This document shows positions 25,301 through 60,160 of a stretch of DNA of 64,000 nt, piece after piece. The DNA lies in contig VXAZ01009403.1 of assembly GCA_013399875.1 (NCBI GenBank), positions 552,138-616,137 on the forward strand, in the 5' to 3' direction. Below the pieces are notes generated by a model. That model ran no database searches. It had not been told where the DNA came from and was given only the letters and a program-made list of their open reading frames with translations. The translations under genes and the position numbers were made by a program. Source of the DNA: Gymnorhina tibicen (lineage: Eukaryota > Chordata > Aves > Passeriformes > Artamidae). The first letter of the stretch is position 1. Every line of letters starts with the position of its first letter.

Positions 25301-28300
25301 TTTTTTTATCAAGAGGTAGTTCATAAATAATTGTCCACACGCGTATCTTATCCTGACATGGGATATTCACTCAGATGGAAACAAGGAAGTCTTCTTGGGT
25401 CTCACTGCACAACCACAGCCAAAGAAACCACAATACAATTCCTACAAACTTCCCGAGGCAAGTTTTACTCAAAGCTAGAGCATGAGCATCACAGACATCC
25501 CAAAAGTCTACCCTGTCACTTTCAAAATAGACTAAGGGCTGTCTACTTTCATGGAGAGTTTTCTTTAGTTTGGCTTGGCACTCTGGATCTTTATGCTGTC
25601 AGAACACAGGGATAAAACATCAGAAAGGCCACACCGGGTCAGAACAAATCTGAGAGAGAGATACCTGACATTCTGCCTCTGACTAGAGTCAAAAACAGGT
25701 GCCTGTGGTTGTGCAAGAATGATGTGAAAGAGTGCAGTCTCAGATTGTGATCTCCTTTCTTCTCTTGTTTGCTTCTCTTTCCTTATCTTTTTCCAGTCAA
25801 AAATGTCCATGCAGAATGGTTTTCCTTTGGAAAATGTGATTTGACAGAATCAAGACACAGCATGGTGATGTGTTCATTTAGTAGAATATTAAAAAATAAG
25901 CAACCAGGTTTGCAGGCTAAGCTGGAGTCCTGTGGCTGCCTAGACTTAGAATCAAAATGCATAAAAGACAAGCTAAAGTTTTCCAAATTAGCCTGAAGTA
26001 GAATGCAGAAGCTTCAGTCTTACAAAAGAAATGGAAATCTTTGATCTTTTATCTTGAAGCAGGATATTTGTAAAGGGGTAGAAAACAGTCTTCTGAAGAG
26101 TCTTGGTCTTTTGGCTCTGATACCTGAATGGATGATATGTAACAATCTCCTCTACCCTTCCACCTTTGGCACCAATATGCTTCTTTCTCAAATAGTGCAA
26201 TCCCTAGACCTTGTGTTCTGCAAATCAACTGCAATCTGTTTATATATAGAATTACAAAGAAATATTTAATTCCAAGATCAGTCTGCTGGCTTGTCTTTAT
26301 TTACCCAGGCATGTGGTAACACAGATATTGAAGACTGGTGGTTGACTAACTGGGGCAGTCAGAGGTAAAGCCCTGGTACTAGGTTAGAGATGCATCATTC
26401 AAGGATGAAGACTATGAGCTACTCTGTAGTTCAAGTGGGCAAAATCATGGAAGAAAGGAAAAAAATACAAGTGAAAAGGAATCTTAGAAAGAGGTATTAG
26501 AGAAACTGGAAGTAAACACTTGGAAAAAAAACCCCAGTGTATGATTGTTTTCATAGGAAATGTTGAGAAATGATCTAGTAGTAGGAACTAAACCTCTGCA
26601 AAAATTAAAATGTTTCATGATTCACCAGGAAACCTTAATGGAAGGATCCTAGTCTAAACTGCTAGGAAAAAACAATAACAATACCTACACTACCTACAAA
26701 AATATTTTCAGTTGACCATTTTACCTACAGTTATGTGGCCAAAAAATGTTGCTCAGGACAAACTACAGATTCCAGATAGTACCTTTTTAGACATAAGAAT
26801 CCTGAAAGGTACTTTGTAAGCTCTCTGGGATACCTGCAGCATTATGAGGTGACATATATATGTAAGTTTTATCACTTGTCCTAGCTACAAGAATAATGAA
26901 ATTATTGCTTATTGCAGTTGAAACACATCCACCAAAGATCAGACTGGAAAAATAATGATGAATTTTCTGGGTTTCTCAGCACCAAAAGACAATTTTCTGT
27001 TGCTCAATCAAAGGCAGTTTAAGAGCAAATCTGTTAGAAAAGCAGAAAACATCACTGTGCAGATAGGTAGGGGCTAAGAACAATCTAGACCATTGATGTG
27101 AAAATGTCCAGATAATGAAGCATGCAGTGAACAGTTAAATTTACATAACCTGTGGTTTGAAAATTCCTTTTTTTCTCTCCATTGTTCATTATGCACTCCA
27201 TTGTACAAGATGCACTTGTTAGATGATTATTAAGAGTCAAGAAAGGTGTGTTATTATGCACACTAGGAGAAATTTTTGAAATGAGTTTGGCTTAGTATCT
27301 TTATTCAGAATAAATGTAAGAAGGGCAATGAGCTGTTTTACAGAATAAAGTCGGTGAGACAGTAGGAATCGTATCTGCTGACAAAGAAAAGTGGAGCTAA
27401 ATGATCAAAGAGATCTCAGTAGCAGCCAAAAAGGACGTCATGGAGCTGTGGATCTGAAATAGAAGCAGCATCTGAAATATTCAGTATTCAGAAAATATCT
27501 GGAGGTAACATTAGAAATGATCATGGGAAGCCATAGAGCAAAACAAGGAAGCATTGGGGATTTGGAAGCTGGGAAGGAGATTACTGGAGCTATGTGGAAG
27601 TTGGGAACATTGGGGGAAATTTGGAAGCTGTGGGTGGCCAAGATCATGAAAAAAATGCTAAGTTATTGAGTGATAGGAACAACTCTAGAGGTTTTACGAC
27701 AAAACTTTATGCTTTCTCAGTAGGATTATTCATTTAACAACTTTTTATGTTTTTATACTTGCAGGATAGAACAAGCTTTGGAAGAACCAGATCAGCATTT
27801 GAAAACAATAGAATCACAGGTCTCAAAATGCAGAGATAATAGGTTTGGACAGATGTGACTGTAACGCTGTCAGCTGCTGCTATTCCATATCAAGGCCTCT
27901 AATATTTGCTGTTTATTCTTCAAGCCGAAGCCTGTGGAGACAAGTGATTAGAAGCAAATATTAGCTGCTTTTTTGGTTTTTAAGGGCGATTCTGAGAAAA
28001 TCTTGAAATCATGACAAAAAAGTACACTAACAGTTAAAAATACACACAACAAAAATAACCTGCAAGTGTTTATTTTAAATCTCAGATTTTTCCAATCAAC
28101 TGTTTCAAGACCAGAGCCATGATTTGCTAACATTTGATAAATAATGATATAACTGGAGGCAGAAAGTGATCAATGGGTTCTTGCAAATTATGACAGTAAA
28201 AGGAAGGAATGAAATAGTTTGATAATCACATTGTATTTCCAGAGATCCAACAGGGATTTTGTCAGTTCTTTGAAAAGTCTGGGTTTTTTTTTCCCAACAG

Positions 28301-30540
28301 ATATTCTCCCATAAAGATATTTTTTAATTGGAAGGGAAAAAATAAACAAACAAACCCCCCTCACCAAACAGTCAGAAGGCATTGTGATACAAAAACTACT
28401 AAAGCCCTGAGTTATTTTGACTTGGAACTGTAAGGAGAATCATAAAGTGAGCTGTATGCTAAGATTTGCAAAACTGAAGTGCAAAGAAATCAAGATGGGT
28501 AAAAATGTTTCAGTTTTATGTAAATCAGTCTCTCCAATTTCTGCTTCTGATATTTATAAGTCTCTTATTTTTCCTTGTCTCTCATACCTTTGCTAGAAGT
28601 GCTTCCTGTTGCAGGACCTGATTTACATATGCTTTCTCAGGTCCAGCTGACTCATAGTTGTTTCAGTCTTTGTTCTAGCTAAACTGACCAATACCAAGAA
28701 AACAGCATTTTCTTGTTCTTTGCTGATTATTACAGCCTACATCAGGCAAGACTGTTTCTAACCACAATGTGATGATAAAAGGAAGAAAGCAATTTCCTGT
28801 TGAGAGTTTTACTTCCTGCTGTTAGGCAGGTACTCCCCTTATTGTTCTCATTTAATCAAAAAAGAAAGAGTGAGTTTTTAAAATTTCTTTAGAAAAGTGC
28901 AAAGCTTCAAGTGGGGATGGCACTAACTTGAATTCTGGTCTGCTATTTTAGTCTATGACAACCAAAGGAAAGACAATCACACTTAGCATGTCAATCACCA
29001 CTATTTCTTTTGCATGACAGCCTCCATGACTAGTTTTAATGACTGCAGTTTCTATATGGTAGCTACTGGATAAATTAATATTAATACTGGATAAATGCTA
29101 ATTAGCTGTTGGGCACGAAAGTCTTAATGGGCCAAAAAGAAATGTCTGGATATCCTGCTAAGCCAGAAAATAAAGGAATATATAATAATCATGAGGACAA
29201 GAGTTTTAACTGGATGCATTAGGGAAAAAAGAGAAGGTCAAGACAATCACCAAATTCATTGTAAGGTTCAGTACTGCCAAACATATATTAAAAAAACTAT
29301 TTGCAGTCCAAGTTGTTTTCTTGTCTTTTTTCTGGTCCTGCACCCATTTCAAAAGTTCTGGTGTTATTGAGTGGACAGTGAAGTATGGTTTTCTTTTATT
29401 ATGTTATTTTGAAGTTAAATTGCCCTTTTCTGTCTAGGAATGCTTTTAGTTCTGATAAACCTGAGGTCATATCAGCAAATGTCCTTTCTCACAGGTTTGA
29501 AACCTGCAATCTTAATGGCAGCTGTGATGTCCTGTCACAGAATCTAAAGATTTTAGACTAATCAATACTAAAAATCACAACAAAATCAGGACAGTGGGAA
29601 AAATTTGGAATTGCAACTCAGAATAAAATGTAGCCTACAAAATTAGTCTTTGAAGATGTATGAACTGGAAGAATCAAAAGTTTGACTCTGAGATGCTGTA
29701 TCAGCCAACGGTGCTGACAGTTAAACACATTTCTTTTTCATTGTGTAAAGGGAAAATACAAAGAGGGCAAGTGGGTGAGTGGGCCAAAAACAAGTCTTCG
29801 TATGCTGAGGTATTGGCAATGTATCAAATACTGGAATGGATTCTGGAGTTATACTGTGCTAAGTCACAACACTTACTTTTCCTATTCTTGTCCATAAGTT
29901 GCACCCCCTATTTAAATTCCCTCTGATGAATTGATGAGATACCTAGCAAGAAATATCTATAATTTGTGCAAGCATATGGACTGCCGAAGAACAGGAATGA
30001 TAGCAACCCAATCTATTAACCCCTAACTCCCCAGCCCAAAACATTTCTTACCCGGTTATTGACTAAAACATTCAATTTGGTTTGGACTTTTTTTCTTTTT
30101 TTAAGTTCCTTACTGGAATTCAGGTTCAGTTGAAAAATGTACTATGCAACAATGGAGTTTATTTAGTCATGAATTATCCTATGGATAGAACATTAATAAC
30201 CATGTGTTCTGCTCCTCCAAGCAAAAGCTTGCTTAAGGCAGGAAAACTGAGATGGTTCTGAAGTTATTTATCCAATGAATTCTATTTATTTGTATACATA
30301 CCAGTTAAAACAGCTTTACCTGAAAGCTAAGACCATTTTGACTTTGTCAGTTTTCAGACAGCACTTTGCACGTGAGCCTATTTCTAAGCAACAATCGACA
30401 AAATCATTCTAATGGAAAACACGTAGTGTTTCTATAGAATCGGTCACAGGTTATTTAAGGACAGCTCTGGTAAGTAAAACTAGTTAGATACCTATCTAAC
30501 TCCACATATACCTAGCTACAGTTGTATTCGGCAATTACTT
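22311..30540. other. Intergenic DNA upstream of PRPS2
   Basis: AT-rich sequence without any recognisable exon, RNA gene or clear mobile element. Open frames are below about 95 codons and have no family signature. A perfect CACGTG E-box lies at 30369-30374, just outside the CpG island (see findings). Confidence 0.6.
30369..30374. promoter_or_regulatory. E-box CACGTG upstream of PRPS2
   Basis: A perfect palindromic CACGTG lies about 1.2 kb upstream of the intact PRPS2 start codon. This is the core for Myc/Max and USF factors. PRPS2 is known to be linked to Myc output in mammals, but no sequence evidence beyond the 6-mer supports use of this site. Confidence 0.2.
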
Positions 30541-30829
30541 TTTTAGGTGCCGGTGTCACCTGAACCACATATCCCATAGGCAGCCGAGAATCCCTGTGAG
30601 GTTCTTCCATTCGTGCCTCTCTCCGAGCGCGGGAGAGACGCGCGGGCAGAGTTCTCCCCACCTGAGGTACGGCCCGGCCGAACGCTGGGGAACCACGGAC
30701 TGCACCGGGCTCGGGACGGGGAGGAGGAGAAGGCGGCGGCGGAGGAGGCGGTGGCAGCCACCCCCCCCGCCCCGACAGCCACTCCGGCCGCGAAGGACTG
30801 CGGGCCATCCCTGTGCCCCGCGGCGCCCC

Positions 30830-30830
30830 N
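30830..30830. other. Single-N assembly gap 1
   Basis: An ambiguous base interrupts the CpG island. The 28 nt before it (30802-30829) reappear, with one mismatch, straight after the second gap (31415-31442), so the sequence between the gaps appears to have been inserted between overlapping contig ends. Confidence 0.9.
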
Positions 30831-30863
30831 GAGCTCGCCCGCCCGCCCGTGCTCGCCCCCGCC

Positions 30864-30985
30864 ATGCCGAACATCGTGCTGTTCAGCGGCAGCTCCCACC
30901 ACGACCTGTCCCAGCGGGTGGCGGACCGGCTCGGGCTGGAGCTGGGCAAGGTGGTCACCAAGAAGTTCAGCAACCAGGAGACCAG
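30864..30985 (+). other. PRPS2: Second copy of PRPS2 coding exon 1 (likely redundant)
   Basis: These 122 nt are identical to the exon at 31596-31717. They start at ATG ([11 protein letters not shown]) and end ACCAG before a GTGCGTG donor. Splicing from here to exon 2 would give the same protein. However, its upstream promoter is cut off by the N at 30830, so the 31596 copy is the better choice as the real exon 1. If the duplication proved real, it would be an alternative first exon with no change to the protein. Confidence 0.75.
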
Positions 30986-31097
30986 GTGCGTGCCTCTGCC
31001 CCGGCCGCGTGTCCCGCTCTCACGCCCCGCTGGCGTCACGGGCGCACCCCGGACACACCCCCGGCGCCCGGGCGGCTGCAGCGCCGGGTCCCGCCTC

Positions 31098-31325
31098 GCT
31101 GTCACCCCGGGCTGGCGGCGGGTCCCGCTCCGGTGTCACCAGCCCCGCTGTCACCCCGGGCTGGCGGCGGGGCCCGCTCCGGTGTCACCAGCCCCGCTGT
31201 CACCCCGGGCTGGCGACGAGTCCCGCTCCGGTGTCACCAGCTCCGCTGTCACCCCGGGCTGGCGGCGGGTCCCGCTCCGGTGTCACCAGCCCCGCTGTCA
31301 CCCCGGGCTGGCGGCGGGTCCTGCC
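31098..31325. repeat. 49-bp minisatellite, about five units (copy A)
   Basis: Tandem units start at 31098, 31147, 31196, 31245 and 31294 (exact 49-bp period; the last is partial). Each unit begins GCTGTCACCCCGGGCTGG and contains CTCCGGTGTCACCAG, with minor variants such as GACGAG for GGCGGG in unit 3. It lies in the duplicated start of intron 1. Because 49 is not a multiple of 3, open frames through it cycle through different peptides and are not genes. Confidence 0.95.
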
Positions 31326-31413
31326 AGGGCGGCTGAGCCGGTGCGGGACCTGTGTATGGATGCTCGGTGCAGGTGCAGCCGCGGGGGCACGGCGTGGTGC
31401 GGTGTGTCCTGCC

Positions 31414-31414
31414 N
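31414..31414. other. Single-N assembly gap 2
   Basis: This ambiguous base closes the duplicated block. Immediately after it the sequence repeats the end of the contig before gap 1, supporting a misjoin. Confidence 0.9.
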
Positions 31415-31595
31415 GGGCCATACCTGTGCCCCGCGGCGCCCCCGGCTCGCCCCGCCCCGGTCCCTCCCGCTCCTGGCGGCGGGGCGGGGGCGGGCCCGCA
31501 CCGCCGCTATTTGACCCCGCACCGCGCTCCCTGCGCTCCTCTGCCGCTCTCGCCGCAGCCCCGAGCTCGCCCGCCCGCCCGTGCTCGCCCCCGCC
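31415..31595 (+). promoter_or_regulatory. PRPS2: PRPS2 core promoter and 5'UTR (intact copy)
   Basis: GC-rich sequence with overlapping Sp1-type GC boxes (GGCGGGGCGGGGGCGGG at about 31478-31494) and a weak TATA-like CTATTTGA at 31507-31514, about 85 nt upstream of the ATG. A pyrimidine-rich stretch at 31535-31554 (GCTCCTCTGCCGCTCTCGCC) probably falls in the 5'UTR. The transcription start cannot be fixed from sequence; about 31530-31545 is my estimate. The ATG at 31596 is preceded by CCCGCC, an acceptable Kozak context. Confidence 0.6.
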
Positions 31596-55071
<23,476 letters not shown>

Positions 55072-55260
55072 CTGCAGGGGATTACACTGCATCTTTGCAA
55101 AGGTCTCTTAAGCTAGCACTGTTTTTAACGATGCACATCAACCATGAGAAATTAGTATCTTTGTACAATTCGAGAGCTTGTATGTTTAATTATTATATTT
55201 GTCCTGTAATTACCATTTGTTCTTTGTAAATGGGCAATAAATCTCCATCTTGCAGAAACC
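55072..55260 (+). other. PRPS2: PRPS2 3'UTR, proximal form
   Basis: Runs from the TAA to about 15-20 nt past the AATAAA at 55236. It is AT-rich, with TTTAATTATTATATTTG just upstream. Longer forms are possible through ATTAAA at 55677 and AATAAA at 56569. Confidence 0.65.
55236..55241 (+). promoter_or_regulatory. PRPS2: PRPS2 polyadenylation signal, proximal (AATAAA)
   Basis: Canonical hexamer 165 nt after the stop codon, followed by T/G-rich sequence (TTATGTGTCATGT, about 55290) suitable as a downstream element. Confidence 0.7.
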
Positions 55261-57689
55261 TTATGAACTCTCTCTCGAGTCTGGAAGTCTTATGTGTCAT
55301 GTAAGTTTTGCTATGGGCCTGTTCTCACTTTTTGCTGAACTGCTGTGTCAGATCCATTTCTCTATACAGAACTACAAACTATTCACAGAACTTAGTGGGA
55401 TGTATACGTGTCAGGTCATTTTTTGTGTTAAGCTAAATGATACAGACTTGAGTTTCTTGCATCTATTAATCTGCTGGGCAAACAGGTGGGGCTTTTTGTT
55501 TATGTTTAAGTACCATGAACAGTATTTTGTAAGCCCTAACAATATGTAAAGGTCATGTTAATTTTGAGGAACTGTTGACATATACATAGTGTTAACTGTT
55601 TTGATACACCTAATGTTCATTTTTTTCCCCACAAAATATTTGGGGCTGCTATTTTCTTTTGTAAAGCTCTCATTATATTAAATTATTTGCTTAACATGTA
55701 TTCTGTACAGTTGCTATCTTCAGTTGTAAGATTAATGTTTCAGTATTCCCAGTAGTATTAATATCACTTATCTAAATAATGGCCAAGCTTTAATCATGAG
55801 CAGTTTGGTGTCAATTTCATTTTTTCTTTGTATTTTTTGACATTCCCTGATTGTGATGATAGGAATAATTTTATACCAGTTTTCCTGTTCATATTGTAAA
55901 GGTTTTTTGTGCCAAGTCCAAACAGAAAATTTAAACACACTTATACAGACTGGTCTGTATGTGGTTGAAAAGTGTCTGAAAACACAAGTTTTTTCAAATG
56001 GCACAGTCAATGGATCTTCTTCAAATTCCTATTACAAAATATCATAATACTTGACTGTGCAGCCAGTGAACTAGGGTACAGTAACTAATCTTGAAGGCTT
56101 TAATATTAGAGAACTAATATCATTATGAAAACAACTTTTCCTGTTGGATGATAGAAAAGCTTATGGTTAAGTACGGCTAACGCAGTCAGTAATGGATTGG
56201 GGGGGGGTGGGTCGGGACTCAAAATTGTAGTTTTGAGTCCCTAATTTGTAATTAGGTCATTGGTTCCTATTATGAACTGTTTTCAGTCTTTCTGCTAGAA
56301 GAGTAATGTGTATTAAAATACTATTCCTGCACCTAGATCACAGAAACTCAAGTTTCCTACCTGAAGTTCCAGTTTTTAATTACAAAAGCATTGCCATACT
56401 TGAGAGATGCTTCCTTGCTATAGTGCTGCATAAAAAATAGCCTTATTTCATCCTGATTTGCTTATTTGGGGATATATTTATAATAATACAGTAATGTATT
56501 ATAAAGTGAATTTTTCCATTCCAATTAAGACAGTCTTCAGAAAGGCTATTTTTTTTGTTTTCTCTGAGAATAAATCTATTTGGTCTTTTTTTTTTCCCAG
56601 TAATTTTCTGTTGTTTCTGTGAAATTCTTTTTTCTCCATGAAAAAAACATCTCCATGAGTAAAACAGAATCTCACCTGTACTGCTTTCAGTGATGAATAC
56701 AGAAATAGAGTATATCAACTCTTGTGGTGAGAATTCAGTTCAGCCGTTAGTTCTCAGAGAAGTTCCTCATTAGAGCCGAATTTTCAGAACTATGTTATAC
56801 CACAGTGGATGTGAATTTACAGTATTGTTTTATTTGGTAAAGAAATTTCTTAAATGTAAGATCACTTAACCCACATCGCTTCACAATTCAATTGTTAACC
56901 CTCAAGTGTGTGGCCCCATAATTATACCAAGTTTACACCTGAGCACTATGCAAAAGGCACACAGTACATTTAATGCACGGTATCAACTCAGCTGCTTTTT
57001 ACATCAGATTGTTGGAAGCAAACCCACTCAACTGCATTTAGCAGGATGAGATGGGGGAAAGAGCAGAAGGAAAATTGCAGAACTAATCTTACTGTATGTG
57101 CTGTATTTTGTGCACCCAAAATTCTTATGAAGAGCTACAGGTCACTTCCAACAGCTCTGTGAAAACTGCCTCCATTTTGACAGAATTAAAAGCCATGGGA
57201 ACAGAAAATGGTGAGGTGTTTGGTGTTTAACGCTCTATGCTTCCTGGTCCGTGCCTGGATTCTGGTCTGAAGATCTGACAGTTCAGCCTGGTGGGAAACA
57301 TTCCTCTCTCAGCAGCATTCTTCTGAGATAACTGAAAAAATACTCCCTTGCATAGCAGACGTTGGAGGATTTAGCTCGTATTTGTCTGTAAACCTTATTT
57401 TGACTTGTTCCACTGCCCTAGTGCAAGTACACATTTTTGGCTTTCTTGGTAAGAGTATTTGATTTTTGCAGCTTTGCTGGAAGCTCTTGTCATAGACTCC
57501 AGGGGTCTCAAATGTCAAACACACAGAGCCTGTTGCTGAGGCAGCAGACTACGGGGAGTGAAACCTCAATGTCCTTCTTGTACTTGAGGGACCGAAGAGA
57601 TAAAGATTCTCCTTAGCCCTTTTTTCGTTGTTAATGCATTTATAGGAATGCCTTTTATTCTCTTCATCTGCAGTAGTAGGTTTATATCC
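55261..57689. other. PRPS2 3' flank, possible extended 3'UTR
   Basis: AT-rich sequence with an ATTAAA at 55677-55682 and a canonical AATAAA at 56569-56574 followed by a T-rich tract. Either could end a longer PRPS2 transcript of about 0.6 or 1.5 kb of 3'UTR. A G-rich cluster lies at 56199-56216. No coding exon is recognisable after about 56.6 kb. Confidence 0.5.
56569..56574 (+). promoter_or_regulatory. PRPS2: Possible distal polyadenylation signal (AATAAA)
   Basis: Canonical hexamer 1.5 kb downstream of the stop, with TTGGTC and a T-run just after. The distance suits a long 3'UTR, but use is unproven. Confidence 0.35.
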
Positions 57690-58745
57690 ATTTGACCTTT
57701 AGACCTTGTCATTTTCTCTGTGCATTAACTCATGACAGCCTTGTAAACCTCCTGACTGGTCTACCCCTTTTTCCAAAGGCCATGAGGGTACAACCCCCAT
57801 CCAAACTCTCCTTTTCCCCCTGAGTTCCATCCATCCATCCAAATCTCTCTGTTCCGTCAGACTGGTTTTCTTCCCCACCTGCTTGTCTTTGGCACATGGG
57901 AATAGCCTGCTCCTGCACCTTGAAGATTTCCTTCTTGAAGAGTGTCCAGCCTTCCTGGGATCCTCAGCCCTTGAGGATTGCCTCCCAAGTGACTCTGTCA
58001 CCCAGGTTCCTAAAAGGCTAAAGTCTGCCTTTCACAAGTCCAAGGTAGCAGTTCTCCTTATTGCTCCAAGTATCAAAAACTGTCTCATCACATGGCCAAG
58101 ATGGCCTCCAGCCATCACATCACACACAGGTCCTTCTCTGCTCACAAACATCAGGTCCAGCAGGGCACTTTCCCTAGTCACCTCTCTCACCAGCTGTATC
58201 AGAAAGTTATTTCCACACTCTCCACAAATCCCCCAGATGGATTCCACTGTATTGTATTTCCAGCAGGTATCTGGTAAGTTGAAGTCTCACACAAGAACAT
58301 CCCGGGAGGGACTGGGGATTGTCAGACTTCTCCCAGCTGTTTATAGAGTGTTTCATCTGTCTCTTTTTCCTGTTTCAGTTCTGTATATCAGATTCCCAGC
58401 ATGATAGCTGGCTTGTTGGTCTTTCCCAAGTCTTACCATAAATGCTTAACCCTTTCACCATTATCAAGCTCTAGATGGTCAAAACACTCTCTAACATACA
58501 GGGCTAGCCCACTGCCTTGCCTTCCTTGCCTATCCCTTATGAAGTGTTTATAGTTGTCCACTGCAGACTTCCTGTTGTGCAAGTCATGCGAGCATCTTTG
58601 CATGATTGCAATTCTATCACAGTTTTCCAGCTGCACAATCGCTTCCAACTCCTCTTTGCTGCTCGTGCTGCGTGCATTGATGTAGATGTGCTTCAGCTGG
58701 GCTATAGATCCAGCCACCCTCTGTGACTGTCCACAGGTACTTCTG
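57690..58745 (-). mobile_element. CR1-type LINE fragment (ORF2 endonuclease and linker region)
   Basis: The minus strand from about 58740 down reads AQLKHIYINARSTSSKEELEA, IVQLENCDRIAIMQ, and GSGLALYVRECFD, the start of the CR1 apurinic-type endonuclease. It is followed by NFLIQLVREVTRESALLDLMF, GHLGHVMRQFLILG, and further down QEQAIPMCQR and LDGWMELRGKRRVW, the linker before the RT domain. It is split by frameshifts, and TET is replaced in the endonuclease motif, so it is inactive. A short (CATC)n tract lies at about 57827-57840. Confidence 0.85.
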
Positions 58746-58783
58746 TGGTTTCTAAGAGCAGTATCTATATTGTATAGACATTG

Positions 58784-58820
58784 TGTATATATAAATATAT
58801 AGAGAGAGAGGGAGAAAGGA
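58784..58820. repeat. (TA)n / (GA)n microsatellite
   Basis: TATATATAAATATAT running into AGAGAGAGAGGGAGAAAGG, at the junction between two CR1 fragments. Confidence 0.75.
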
Positions 58821-58850
58821 AACCAATCCATAACAATTGCAACCACAACA

Positions 58851-59330
58851 TTAGAATCAGAATCATGAAATGGTTTGGGTTGAAAGGAGCTTTAAAGATC
58901 ATCTAGTTCAAATCCCCCTGCCATGGGCAGGCACAGTTCCCAATACACTTGGCTGCTCAATGCCCCATACAACTTGGCCTTTAACACTGCCAGGGATGGG
59001 ACATCCAAAACTGCTTTAGGCAACCTGTTCCAGTACCTCACCACATTCACACTAAAGAATTTCCCCTTTTCTCAGTTTGAACCGATTCATTTTGAATCCA
59101 TTCCTCCTTGTCCTGTCAGTACAGTTCTTGACAGAGTCCCTCTCCAGTAGGCCCCTTCAGATACTGGTGGCTGATATGAGGTCTCCATACAACCTTCTCT
59201 TCTCCAGGCTGAACAGCCCACACTTTCTCAGCCTGTCTTCATAGCAGAGATACTCTAGTTCCCTTATCAACTTCATGGCCCTCCTCTGGACTTTCTCCAA
59301 AAGTTCTACGTCCTTTTCGTTGAAATAACC
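58851..59330 (-). mobile_element. CR1-type LINE 3' end
   Basis: On the + strand this reads as the complement of a CR1 3' end: AATCATGAAATGGTTTGGGTTG, CCCCCTGCCATGGGCAGG, GGCAACCTGTTCCAGT, CTTCTCTTCTCCAGGCTGAA, and CTCCTCTGGACT in order. This is a 5'-truncated copy of about 480 bp, which is typical. Its 3' terminus is at the low-coordinate end, next to the endonuclease-region fragment, so it probably inserted beside or into that older copy. Confidence 0.9.
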
Positions 59331-59439
59331 TGTTGAGTGGTAGCCTTCTCCCTTTAAAAGTAATGCATAATTCTTGAAAAAACTGTGTCAAACCCCATAA
59401 TAAATCAGAATATTGATCAACACGCATGTTTAATATAAG

Positions 59440-60160
59440 CCCTGTTACACTGCTTGCCTGCCATAATCTTAAGCCTTTATTTCCTATGGGGATGCTTTTC
59501 TGCTGTGATTTGTTTGGGTCCAGCAGTGTCCATGCTGTTCTGCAGAGGTTTTTCCAGTGTTCCCTCAACACTCTTGCCTGAAGATAACTTCATAAACCAT
59601 GGCAAGATTAACTCCATGAAAGCAGCAGTTTCTGCATTGCCGTACACCATCACTTCCAGCATTACTGCCTTGGCACTTCTCCTCATCATCATCCCCAGGA
59701 GAAAGGAAGGAATGATCTCTGTGGCTACTCCATCTTATCTGCCCCTGAGGACGGGGCAAACAGAAGGGGCACAGTTGCTTTGCCGACCCTGGAGAACTTG
59801 CAAAATAACTCCATCTTATTTCAGCTATTTCTGGATGCCTTCTGGCTCCCTTGCAGGTAACTCACTTTCAAAAACGGAGTGCTGGGCACCTTGGCTTTCA
59901 GCAAACAGTTTAAACCTGTTGTAAACCAAACAGTCAGCATTGGCACTGAGGCAGCCTGGGGCAGCCCGAGCTTTCAGAAGAGGCAACGTCTGCTTCTGTG
60001 GTACGAGTGGCTCCCTTGGCCATATCTCAGCACCCTGGGCAGTTTGGGTAAGCTCTTAACGCACATCTGTCAGGGTGTCCCCCCTCACCAGAGCCCTGAG
60101 TGCTTCCTCTGCCCTTGTTGTAGGCCAATCTCCTCCAGTGCTGTTTTCTGTTTATTGTTT
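59440..60160. other. Unidentified GC-richer block with a 156-codon open frame
   Basis: This roughly 700-bp block is less AT-rich than its flanks. An open + strand frame at 59454-59924 includes two hydrophobic stretches (near its start, LYFLWGCFSAVICLG; mid-frame, ITALALLLIIIPRRK). The motif ACTCCATCTTAT occurs twice (59726 and about 59808). I do not recognise the protein, and no exon structure, promoter or poly(A) signal ties it to a gene. It may be a decayed LTR or other repeat, or chance. Confidence 0.3.

Larger units (their letters stand above)
30831..31413 (+). repeat. Duplicate of the PRPS2 exon 1 region (probable assembly artefact)
   Basis: This block matches 31563-31999 at an offset of 732 bp: the same 5'UTR end, an identical exon 1 coding sequence and donor, and the same start of intron 1. 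Differences are three extra 49-bp minisatellite units and a few single-base changes (for example one extra base in the 31999 copy). Both ends are single Ns. The simplest reading is a second haplotype left in the scaffold. A real tandem exon duplication cannot be excluded from sequence alone. Confidence 0.75.

Noticed and set aside
1..30000. Exons of FRMPD4 or another upstream neighbour
   Set aside because: None of the open frames shows FERM, PDZ or other recognisable domain sequence; the neighbour probably lies beyond the left edge.
57883..58404. A 173-codon + strand frame
   Set aside because: It is the antisense shadow of the CR1 endonuclease region; the meaningful reading is on the minus strand.
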